The position numbers and the translations under genes were made by a program. Below the pieces are notes generated by a model. That model was given only the letters and a program-made list of their open reading frames with translations, ran no database searches and was not told where the DNA came from. Shown one piece after another: positions 1 through 7,402 of a DNA stretch of 13,720 bases (position 1 is its first letter; each line of letters opens with the position of its first letter). The stretch comes from an uncultured bacterium (GTDB taxonomy: Bacteria; Bacteroidota; Bacteroidia; Bacteroidales; Bacteroidaceae), in NCBI GenBank assembly GCA_945788485.1, contig CALZMB010000032.1, forward strand, positions 1-13,720, in the 5' to 3' direction.

Positions 1-1709
1 GCATCGAGCATATCGTTAGGCTTGTCGTGTGTCGGCGAGTTGAGCCAATACTCTCCCATGGGATAGTCGGCATAGCGGTAATGGTCCATACCGTCAGCAA
101 CCATCGTGGGCGCGATGCTCTCTGACGAGAATCCCATGCCCATGTCATGAGCCCGCTGTCTCACAGTGGCGAAGAAGACATCATTAATCAGGTCGTTTAT
201 GGTGAGGCGTACGTCTTTCAACACACGCTCGCTGTCAGCGACAGAAGCAATGGGCACGCCCGCCATGACAGGCAGCCAGGGCAGCAGGTCGTAGCCACGT
301 CGTGCCTTGAACTCAGCCGCAAAGTTCTCTGACCAGTTCTGGCAGCCGCACTCCCAAGAATCGACATGGAGATAACGCACCGCCTTTCCGTGTGGCAGGG
401 AGGCGAAACGTGCGAACCAGTTGTCTATAAGTTTATTGACAGCTGCAACAGAGAACTTGTCGCATTCGAGTCCCTTGCCTCCTCCGCCAGTGGCGTTGGT
501 GTGTCCGGTGGTGGCGTGTGCCATGCGTATGATGTGCCATGTGCCAGGCTTGAGAGGCGTGACGAGCCTGCCTTCCGCATCAATCTCGACACGCACGAGG
601 CTCTCGAGAGGAGAGCAGAGCATATCCGGAATCTGTGCAGCAGTGGTGGTTTCCGCCACACGCCACACATATCCCGCCTTGCCCTCATACTGATGTAGGC
701 GCGGCGACTGACGGAAGACGAGTTTCTTCAGACGCAGCGTAGGTCGCCACTTCGCCGCGTCAAGGTCCTCACTGCCCGGCTCTGTGCCTGCCGGCGACCA
801 TGAGAAGCGATAGAAGCGTGTCTTCGCATCAGCCGTCTGCGGCAAGGCGAAGGTGTTGGCGGCGTCAGTGTTCTGCCATCCCTGACGTGCCGGGACGAAG
901 GTAGTAAGATGAGTGAAGGCTTTTCCGTCAACACTTGTCTCAACCGTCAGACGCTGACACTGTATGTTTGTACCGGAAGGAAAGACCTCCACGTTGCGCA
1001 GCTTGGTGCCTTCGGGAAACTCGAAGGTGAACCAGCAAGGTTCATTCGCCCGCACCAACTGCTTCTCGTTGGTTGTCACATTGTCAGAGGCGGTCATGGC
1101 GAGAGGTTCGACGACATCCGCAGTAACGTCAACGGGAATGGCGTAAGCCGCAATATCCCTTGCCCCTGCAGGCAGAGACAGCGAGACGAGCGGCAGCATC
1201 GCGGCGTTGCGCGAAGCAGGACTGGCGGCGTGTGAAGTGCGTGACGAGGCGGCACGGCGATGTCTCGCACCCTGCCCGCCGTTACGTGTCACGGTGACGA
1301 TGGTATCAGCCCACACCACCTTGCGCATCGACTCCTCGGGCGAGAACCACGGTCCTCCGGCAAGCGCAAAGCCGTCACAGATATGTATGCCCATCTCCAG
1401 GCCGAGCGAATCAGCCTGTGACATCGCATAATCGACAGCATCCCAGAAGGCGGGAGAGAGCTGATGGGCAGTCCCGCCGTATTCCGGACGTTCGTCAGCG
1501 CCGCGTATCGGCATGAGATAAGTGCCTTGCAGACCGACGTCCTTCATGCCCTGGAGGTCGGCGCGTATGGCATCCTTGTTCACTGCTCCGTACATCCAAT
1601 ACCAGAAACTGAACGGTCGCGCCGTCTTTGCGTCAGCGCCATACGATGTCGTTGCGGCAACCACGGATGCCACAAAAAGCAAAGTTGTCTTGAGAAAGAG
1701 TTTTTTCAT
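1..1709 (-). CDS. Secreted GH106-type glycoside hydrolase (alpha-L-rhamnosidase-like), N-terminal part, cut by the window edge
   Basis: The frame is open from ATG at 1709 to the left edge (569 codons plus two bases), with no stop or frameshift on reading it through. It opens with a signal peptide: MKKLF, a hydrophobic stretch, then a probable cleavage near TSYG-A at residues 21-25. The mature N-terminus has the family pattern of an aromatic FWYWMYG (residues 35-41), then NKDAIRADLQGMKDVGLQGTY, the first TIM-barrel strand and helix. DSWE at 450-453, followed by a Trp/Asn stretch and RRGYDLLPWLP, resembles GH106 proteins; the Glu of DSWE is a candidate catalytic residue by position. Family members are secreted or surface enzymes that release alpha-L-rhamnose from plant pectins and glycans. 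An Arg/Ala/Ser-rich segment at about 144-171 looks inserted. No SusC/SusD partner is visible, but the downstream side is outside the window. Family call fairly sure; substrate is inference. Confidence 0.72.
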   Translation of the reverse strand, partial: MKKLFLKTTLLFVASVVAATTSYGADAKTARPFSFWYWMYGAVNKDAIRADLQGMKDVGLQGTYLMPIRGADERPEYGGTAHQLSPAFWDAVDYAMSQADSLGLEMGIHICDGFALAGGPWFSPEESMRKVVWADTIVTVTRNGGQGARHRRAASSRTSHAASPASRNAAMLPLVSLSLPAGARDIAAYAIPVDVTADVVEPLAMTASDNVTTNEKQLVRANEPCWFTFEFPEGTKLRNVEVFPSGTNIQCQRLTVETSVDGKAFTHLTTFVPARQGWQNTDAANTFALPQTADAKTRFYRFSWSPAGTEPGSEDLDAAKWRPTLRLKKLVFRQSPRLHQYEGKAGYVWRVAETTTAAQIPDMLCSPLESLVRVEIDAEGRLVTPLKPGTWHIIRMAHATTGHTNATGGGGKGLECDKFSVAAVNKLIDNWFARFASLPHGKAVRYLHVDSWECGCQNWSENFAAEFKARRGYDLLPWLPVMAGVPIASVADSERVLKDVRLTINDLINDVFFATVRQRAHDMGMGFSSESIAPTMVADGMDHYRYADYPMGEYWLNSPTHDKPNDMLD

Positions 1710-1781
1710 AATCAGGTTCAGACGTTCTGCCACCTCTGCCACATACGAAGCGGGGCGTCAGAAATTTAAGGTCAGGTAAAG

Positions 1782-1810
1782 AAAAAAATGCATGCCGGGT
1801 GCAGCGGTGC
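1782..1810 (-). other. Terminator-like hairpin in the GH106 leader
   Basis: On the minus strand GCA and CCG (from 1810 leftward) can pair with CGG and TGC around a 7-base loop with a 2-base bulge. Seven T's follow at 1788-1782. It lies about 45 bases downstream of the predicted transcription start and 73 bases before the start codon, so it could be an attenuator. The stem is short and the call is weak. Confidence 0.25.
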
Positions 1811-1859
1811 TATACCTTAATAATATTGACAGGCAAACGGGCCGCACACTATGTTCTTT

Positions 1860-1893
1860 GCAAAATTAGTAAAAAAAACATCAAATGTCAAAA
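1860..1893 (-). promoter_or_regulatory. Bacteroidota-type promoter of the GH106 gene
   Basis: The minus strand reads TAATTTTGC at 1868-1860, matching the TAnnTTTGC -7 consensus of the Bacteroidota primary sigma factor. TTTTG lies at 1893-1889, exactly 20 bases upstream, matching the -33 element. The start would be near 1855, giving a leader of about 145 bases, which is long for this group. The other minus-strand gene, mutL, ends upstream behind a terminator, so this gene is probably its own unit. Confidence 0.68.
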
Positions 1894-1956
1894 GATAGAT
1901 GTTAATGAATGATAAATCACCGTTTATTGACAAATTCAAACAAAAAAAACGGCAAG

Positions 1957-1979
1957 AAAAAGAGGGAAGAGAACCCTCT
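1957..1979 (-). terminator. Intrinsic terminator after mutL
   Basis: Sixteen bases past the mutL stop codon the minus strand reads AGAGGG, a 7-base loop, then CCCTCT, a perfect 6-bp stem, followed directly by TTTT, then C. A second T-run follows at 1949-1942. It separates the mutL operon from the GH106 promoter at 1860-1893. Confidence 0.65.
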
Positions 1980-1994
1980 CCCCTCGTATCTTTT

Positions 1995-3977
1995 TCAAAA
2001 GAATCTGGTGATGTCAGAATCTGGAATGATATAACATATCATGCGTCCGTCGGGTGTATAGCGGCAGTTCTCGCATTTCAGGAGGTCGGTAATTATGTTT
2101 TCCATCTCATCCTGCGAGAGCACCTGACCGCTTGCGATGGCAGCATTGCGTGCCATGGTGGCAGCAAGCGAGGCGTGCAACTCGCGGCTTATGTCCGCCG
2201 CACATTCTGTAGCCGACGCCACCATATCAGAAACGAGCTGCGCCACATTGACTCCCTCAAGTCCCGCCGGGACGGCATTGATGGCATAGCTGCTTCCTCC
2301 GAGGTTTGTCAGTTCGAATCCCAGGGCCTCCATCTCCGGCAGTACGGAGGGCAGTGTGAGCATCTGTTCCAACGGGAACTGCACCGCCTCGGGGAACAGG
2401 AGACGCTGCGACGGCATCTTGCTCTGCTGCATCTCTCGCATGAAACGCTCAAACAGAATGCGTTCGTGCGCTCTCTCCTGATGCGTTACCATAAGTCCTG
2501 ACGCCACAGACGTAATGATGCAGGTACCCTTGTATTGGTAGTGCGAATTGCTGCGCGGCATCACTTCCTGCACGATATGCTGTGCGAAGGTCTGGTGTCG
2601 TGTGCCATCCGCCTTTTCATCCGTACCGTCTTGTCTCGCCACCTGCGCCCCGTGCGTTTCGCCGTCGGCGATGTCATTGAGGTTGTCATTGTCGAACAGC
2701 GACGGCATAGCCCTCTCGTCGCCATTCAGCGACGCCTGGCTGTAAAGCTCTTCCCATCCGCTCTGTGCGCCACGGTTGTGATTCGTGAAAGCCGATTCGC
2801 GTATCTGTCCGCTCTTGTCCTGACGGGGTCTGGCATCGTCTTGTTCTGTGTCACGTCTTGTAGAAGGCGACGACGAGAAGGGATTGTACTGAGGATTGAA
2901 GTCTATCGTGGGAATATGAATCTCCTCCATGCCGTTGACGACAGGAATGTCGGGACGTCCTTCGGTGTCGAAATCGATAGACGGTATGGTTGTGAACTTG
3001 CCTACCGCCTCGTGGACTGCAACGGACAGAATCTGCCATACAGAGGCTTCGTCGCGGAACTTAATCTCCGTCTTCGTGGGATGTATATTGACATCGATGT
3101 CCTCCGGGTTTATCTCGAAATAGATGAAATACGGAATCTGCTCGCCTTGCTTCACCAGCCGTTCGTAAGAAGCCATCACGGCTTTGTGGAATCCGGCGTG
3201 TTTCATGTATCGTCCGTTGACAAAGAAATACTGCTGTACGTTTTTCTTGCGTGCCGCCTCCGGTTTTCCGACAAAGCCGTATATCTTTCCGAGCGAAGTC
3301 TCCACCTCTATTGGCAGCAGGAACGCGTTCAGTTTCTTCCCGAAGACATCTATGATACGCTTATGCGTGTTTGCCGGTTGCAGGTTCATCATCTCCTGTC
3401 CGTTGCTTGTGAGTGTGAATGCGATGTCAGGATATACGAGAGCTATTCTTTGGAAAGCCGCTATGACATTGTTCATCTCAGTGACGTTCGACTTGAGGAA
3501 CCGTCTTCTGACCGGGACGTTATAGAACAGGTTCTCGACTATGAAGTTGCATCCGGCGGGACAGTTCACCGGCTCCTGCATCTGCAGTGCTCCTCCGTCG
3601 ATGCGCAACAATGTTCCGATGTTGTCGTTTTCCTGTCTTGTCTTCAGCGTCACCTGTGCCACTGAGGCAATCGACGGCAATGCTTCGCCCCTGAACCCCA
3701 TAGTTGTAAGCGAGAAGAGATCGTCGGCCTTGCGTATCTTGGAAGTGGCATGGCGTTCGAACGCAAGTCGTGCGTCAGTGACAGACATACCGGTCCCGTC
3801 GTCCATAACCTGTATTGACGACTTTCCGGCGTCAACGACCGCGACGCTGATATGCCTTGCTCCTGCATCGACGGCGTTCTCCACGAGTTCCTTGATGACA
3901 GAAGCCGGGCGTTGTATCACCTCTCCGGCTGCAATCTGGTTAGCCACCGAATCGGGGAGCAGTTGTATCTTGTCCAT
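1995..3977 (-). CDS. mutL: DNA mismatch repair protein MutL
   Basis: MutL couples mismatch recognition by MutS to strand incision and removal. The 660 residues are full length. The N-terminal GHKL ATPase is intact: QIAAGEVIQRPASVIKELVENAVDAGA (14-40), DDGTGM (59-64), FERHATSKI (73-81) and TMGFRGEAL (92-100), then the transducer domain with NVPVRRRF and VNIHPTKTEIKF. A charged, probably disordered linker follows. In the C-terminal dimerisation domain QRLLFP (524-529) matches the beta-clamp-binding motif. The endonuclease signature DQHA(X)2E(X)4E is instead HQERAHERILFE (499-510); the expected ACK and CPHGRP motifs read ARN (609-611) and TPDGRM (641-646). The ATG sits 26 bases after the OstA gene's stop, so translation in an operon with it is likely, and an intrinsic terminator follows. 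Identity is certain; nuclease status is inference. Confidence 0.97.
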   Translation of the reverse strand: MDKIQLLPDSVANQIAAGEVIQRPASVIKELVENAVDAGARHISVAVVDAGKSSIQVMDDGTGMSVTDARLAFERHATSKIRKADDLFSLTTMGFRGEALPSIASVAQVTLKTRQENDNIGTLLRIDGGALQMQEPVNCPAGCNFIVENLFYNVPVRRRFLKSNVTEMNNVIAAFQRIALVYPDIAFTLTSNGQEMMNLQPANTHKRIIDVFGKKLNAFLLPIEVETSLGKIYGFVGKPEAARKKNVQQYFFVNGRYMKHAGFHKAVMASYERLVKQGEQIPYFIYFEINPEDIDVNIHPTKTEIKFRDEASVWQILSVAVHEAVGKFTTIPSIDFDTEGRPDIPVVNGMEEIHIPTIDFNPQYNPFSSSPSTRRDTEQDDARPRQDKSGQIRESAFTNHNRGAQSGWEELYSQASLNGDERAMPSLFDNDNLNDIADGETHGAQVARQDGTDEKADGTRHQTFAQHIVQEVMPRSNSHYQYKGTCIITSVASGLMVTHQERAHERILFERFMREMQQSKMPSQRLLFPEAVQFPLEQMLTLPSVLPEMEALGFELTNLGGSSYAINAVPAGLEGVNVAQLVSDMVASATECAADISRELHASLAATMARNAAIASGQVLSQDEMENIITDLLKCENCRYTPDGRMICYIIPDSDITRFF

Positions 3978-4003
3978 CTATGAAAAAGGGTTTCAGACGG
4001 TTT

Positions 4004-5812
4004 CTACACGTTTTCTTGTTCTTCTGTTTCTTCTTTCCTGAGAGTTGCGGGAGTGTCGTCAGGAGCAGCGTGAGTGTCCTGCTTCGTCTCCGGCATGGCA
4101 TCGTTTACTTTCTCCGCCACTGTTTCGGCAGGCTTTTCTTCCTCTACGGGTTTCTTGGCAACAGGAATAGTCTGCAACGGAGCGTCTCTCCTTCGCTCCG
4201 CCTTTATCTCCGTTCCGCCCTTCTTCGGTCTCCATTCGAAGATGTCGTCCTTTGAGAGAGGTCTGACATAGTCGAACCACACAAATTCAGGCAGCTTGTA
4301 TTTTTCCGGCGGAATCTGCGATATGGGGTACATCGTGCCGCTGTGTTTGCACGCCCAGATACGCTCGAGCCTTCTTGTCGGCGACATAAACATCTTCAAG
4401 GTGTCAGTCTCGAGATAGTTCAGTCCTATCAGCGTGCTGTCGGCATTGTCAGTGGCGTAATACACGGTTTTCACATTTCCCTGCGCCTGGTTAAGCCTCA
4501 GCTTGCCTTCCTCGAACCACGACTTCATCTCCTTTGACGACACCTGGTTGTAATGCACGGTGTCCGGCAGCATCTCTACGCTCAGAGCCTGCCCTATGAC
4601 ATGTGCGAAGCGGATTGTAGAGTCAGCCATGTACGCCCTTATCTCCTCTCCGAGAATCTGTCTGCCGTCGCTCCAGAGAATGGGGTCCTTATACATTGTT
4701 AGCACAGAGTCGAGAGAGTTCATGACCATCGAATCGCATACCGCCTGCACATCGGTGCGATATACCCTGACGTGCGGATATGCGAAGACCTTGCGGTAAG
4801 CCGAATCGGTGTCGTGATTGTATGTGACCAGCCTCATCGTGTCGCCGTGTGCATACAGCGTGTCGCCGTGCGAATAGTCCATGGCTACGGCTTTCCTTGT
4901 GGCGTATCCGCATCCTGTGTTCTCGTCGTAATACACATAGTCTCCCGTGAAACGGCTTTTGTTTGCAGTGTCGTTGAAGATTACGTTGGAGAATCCTTCG
5001 CTTATTCCCGTCTTGCTGTCATGGTACAAGGAATCCGCCGTAATGGTCTTGCCGTCGCGTCTCTGCACTGTAGAGCGGCTGAAGAGTTCCGTCTTGTCAG
5101 CGTGGCTGTCATAGTATCCGTCTTCGGTGATGATGACATCGTCCTTCATCGTTATCTTCGAGGGTCCCACGACGTGCGCCTTCGATGTCTTTGTGTCGTA
5201 GTAGAGGGTGTCTCCTTCAGTCAGCGAGTTGCTGTTCTTGAGTTTCACGTTGTAGTAGAACACCGCCTGTCTGTCCGCCGAGTTGTATTGTCCCCAGTCT
5301 GAAGTGAGGCGTGTGTCACCGTCGATTAGTTTTCCACCTTCGAAGAAATATCCGATGGAGTACATACGGTCATAGTTCAGCGAATCGCAGTAGAGTTTCA
5401 TCTTCCTGTGAGTAAGTATGACGTTACGTCTGACCTCGCACATCTCGTCGTTTCCGTCGTAGTAGGCATACTCCGATGTCAGCGTCAGTGTGTCTCCCTG
5501 TTTCATCCTGACGTGTCCGAAAGCCTCGAATGAGTTAGTCTGCTGATAGTACAGTGCGCTGTCGCAAGTCAGTCTTGCGCCTTTGTGCAAGAAAGCCACG
5601 TTACCCTTGACAAACTGTGCGTCAGGGTGTTTGCCATAGATGTCGTATGTCAGTTCGTTGGCGTGCTGCAGATAGACCTTAGTGTCAGTCGTTGTCTTCT
5701 TAGCCCTTCCGCGTTTTGCCGGGCGTTTAGCGCCCGACATCCAGCATACGACAAAGAGGCATAGAGTTATAATGAGAATAACCCTATGCCCTTGTAATCC
5801 TTTTAATGACAT
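4004..5812 (-). CDS. OstA/LptA-like periplasmic protein, probable lipopolysaccharide transport
   Basis: The protein has 602 residues. An N-terminal hydrophobic segment (about 10-26, after GHR) is a signal peptide or anchor, followed by a very basic stretch at 28-39. The rest up to about residue 480 is a series of beta-strand repeats of the form G-D-T-L-x-x-D-S-x-x-Y-D or L-T-S-D/E, seen near 80-90, 105-120, 140-150, 168-175, 200-206, 255-265 and 316-330. This is the OstA/LptA beta-jellyroll pattern, known from proteins that bridge lipopolysaccharide from inner to outer membrane. It is about three times as long as E. coli LptA, so it may form a longer bridge; that is inference. A Lys/Glu/Pro/Ala-rich tail (about 545-602) looks disordered. 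It lies 26 bases upstream of mutL and 65 bases downstream of the SurA-like gene, which fits a shared envelope role. Confidence 0.82.
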   Translation of the reverse strand: MSLKGLQGHRVILIITLCLFVVCWMSGAKRPAKRGRAKKTTTDTKVYLQHANELTYDIYGKHPDAQFVKGNVAFLHKGARLTCDSALYYQQTNSFEAFGHVRMKQGDTLTLTSEYAYYDGNDEMCEVRRNVILTHRKMKLYCDSLNYDRMYSIGYFFEGGKLIDGDTRLTSDWGQYNSADRQAVFYYNVKLKNSNSLTEGDTLYYDTKTSKAHVVGPSKITMKDDVIITEDGYYDSHADKTELFSRSTVQRRDGKTITADSLYHDSKTGISEGFSNVIFNDTANKSRFTGDYVYYDENTGCGYATRKAVAMDYSHGDTLYAHGDTMRLVTYNHDTDSAYRKVFAYPHVRVYRTDVQAVCDSMVMNSLDSVLTMYKDPILWSDGRQILGEEIRAYMADSTIRFAHVIGQALSVEMLPDTVHYNQVSSKEMKSWFEEGKLRLNQAQGNVKTVYYATDNADSTLIGLNYLETDTLKMFMSPTRRLERIWACKHSGTMYPISQIPPEKYKLPEFVWFDYVRPLSKDDIFEWRPKKGGTEIKAERRRDAPLQTIPVAKKPVEEEKPAETVAEKVNDAMPETKQDTHAAPDDTPATLRKEETEEQENV

Positions 5813-5877
5813 ATCTCTGTTTTCACTGTTTCACTGTTGTTACTATTCCGTCGGCATTCTTTCGCTGGCGTTTATTG

Positions 5878-7377
5878 TCAGTCGTGCAGCCATCCGTCGT
5901 ATTCGAAGTCGCAGTCTTTGTAGCTGTCCTTCATCCTGACATAGGTGTTTCGGATTTTGTTCTTCACCCATTCGCGTATGAATTCCGTCTTTCTCTTTTC
6001 GAGAACGATATCCTTCAGCGTCTGGAAGTCTTCCGTTATCTTCGCCCTGTGTCCTTCTGTTCTCGACTTCAGTTTCACTACGGCACACACCGTCTTGCCT
6101 TTGTTGTTGACCATGGTGAACGCCGGCGACACCTCACCCACATTCAGTTGTTCTACGGCGCGTGCCACCTCTGTGGGGAGGTCCTGCATACGGAACTTCG
6201 ACTGTGTTCGTCCCATACCGTCGTTGTTTGCCATGAGGCCGTTGTTGCTTCGCGTGTCCTTGTCGTCAGAGACGAATGTGGCGGCCTCTTCGAAGGTGAA
6301 TTTGCCTCTGTGCATCTCGTTGACGAGCGAGTCGAGCATATCTATTCCTTCGTCGATAGCCTCCTGGCTGACTTTCGGTTTTCTTAGAATATGCCTTACC
6401 TTTATCTTGTCTCCCCGTTTGTCCACAAGCTGTATGATATGGAATCCGAATTCCGATTCCACTATTTTCGAGAGTTTCTTAGCGTCGGTGAGATTGAATG
6501 CCACGGCGGCGAAAGCCGGGTCAAGCATACCGCGGCTCATATAGTCGAGTTCTCCTCCCTGTCTTGCCGAGCCGGGGTCTTCAGAATAGAATCTTGCGAG
6601 TGTCTGGAACGTTGTCTCGCCGGAGTTGACACGTTCTGTGTATCCTCTCAGTTCGTCCTTCACCCTATTCACCTCTTCCGTCGTCACCTTCGGTGTGCGT
6701 GTAATGATCTGCACCTCCACCTCTGTAGGCACGAATGGTATGCTGTCTTCGGGCATATCCCTGAAATACTGTCTCACCTCAGCCGGCGAGACCTTTATGT
6801 CTTCCACGAGTTTCTCTCTCATTCTCTGAGCGAGCTGGTTGTTCTTGTAGTCGTCGTGCAGCGACTGTCTTATCTGCGCCATCGACATCTTTCGGTATTC
6901 TTCGAGTTTCTCTTTCGATCCGATGAGAGATATCCAGTAGTTGATCTGCTGCTCCACTCCCTGCGCTATCTCAGCCTCCGTCACCTCTATACTGTCGAGA
7001 ATGGCCTGGTTCACGAAGAGTTTCTGCAGTGCTATCTGCTCCGGCAGGCGGCAATCGGGGTTGCCTTCAATTACCTGTCCTTCCGCCTCCATCTGTGCTC
7101 TGAGCTGCTCAACGTCAGAGAGGAGAATTGCTTCGTCTCCCACAACCCATATCACTTCGTCCACCACGGTACCCGTTTCCTTGTCCTCGACATCTCCGGG
7201 TATAGTCTTCGCTGTGTCGGCTGCTGTGTCCTGCGTTGCTTTCTCCGTATCCGTTCGTATGTCGCCTGGCTTTACGCCCACGTTCTGTATCGTGGCGGCG
7301 ACGGCAAACAAGCCTGCGAGCAGTGCAGGCAGGAGGAGCAGCCGTGATGGCATGAAGGAGAGTTTCGTTCTTTTCAT
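5878..7377 (-). CDS. surA: SurA-like periplasmic chaperone with two parvulin domains
   Basis: The 499-residue product has a signal peptide (MKRTKLSF then a Leu/Ala-rich core, to about residue 30) and an Asp/Thr-rich linker (38-70). A SurA N-terminal domain follows, beginning VVDEVIWVVGDEAILLSDVE (71-90). Parvulin repeat 1 spans about 217-320 and ends GGELDYMSRG (274-283) and FGFHIIQL (310-317). Repeat 2 spans about 325-440 and begins KVRHIL (326-331). Repeat 1 lacks the usual RHIL start (it reads VQIITRT), and repeat 2 lacks the usual FGxHI end, so neither looks like a complete isomerase. The family escorts unfolded outer-membrane proteins through the periplasm; activity may be mainly chaperone. 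It starts 25 bases after the upstream parvulin gene and precedes the OstA gene, so these form one transcription unit. Family call is sure; the symbol is by homology. Confidence 0.88.
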   Translation of the reverse strand: MKRTKLSFMPSRLLLLPALLAGLFAVAATIQNVGVKPGDIRTDTEKATQDTAADTAKTIPGDVEDKETGTVVDEVIWVVGDEAILLSDVEQLRAQMEAEGQVIEGNPDCRLPEQIALQKLFVNQAILDSIEVTEAEIAQGVEQQINYWISLIGSKEKLEEYRKMSMAQIRQSLHDDYKNNQLAQRMREKLVEDIKVSPAEVRQYFRDMPEDSIPFVPTEVEVQIITRTPKVTTEEVNRVKDELRGYTERVNSGETTFQTLARFYSEDPGSARQGGELDYMSRGMLDPAFAAVAFNLTDAKKLSKIVESEFGFHIIQLVDKRGDKIKVRHILRKPKVSQEAIDEGIDMLDSLVNEMHRGKFTFEEAATFVSDDKDTRSNNGLMANNDGMGRTQSKFRMQDLPTEVARAVEQLNVGEVSPAFTMVNNKGKTVCAVVKLKSRTEGHRAKITEDFQTLKDIVLEKRKTEFIREWVKNKIRNTYVRMKDSYKDCDFEYDGWLHD

Positions 7378-7402
7378 AAAGATATGTGATGTATTATAAG
7401 CG

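Noticed and set aside
1899..2501. 200-codon plus-strand frame starting in the gap between mutL and the GH106 gene
   Set aside because: Most of it is antisense to the mutL C-terminus, it reads through the mutL terminator, and the product has no recognisable features.
2535..3665. Long open frame (376 codons) on the plus strand opposite mutL
   Set aside because: It lies wholly antisense to a full-length, motif-complete mutL, has no recognisable protein pattern and no promoter, and its Cys/Arg/His-rich composition is typical of an antisense shadow.
6391..7347. 318-codon open frame on the plus strand opposite the SurA-like gene
   Set aside because: Antisense to a well-supported gene, with a His/Leu/Cys/Arg-rich composition expected from the reverse frame and no family signature.
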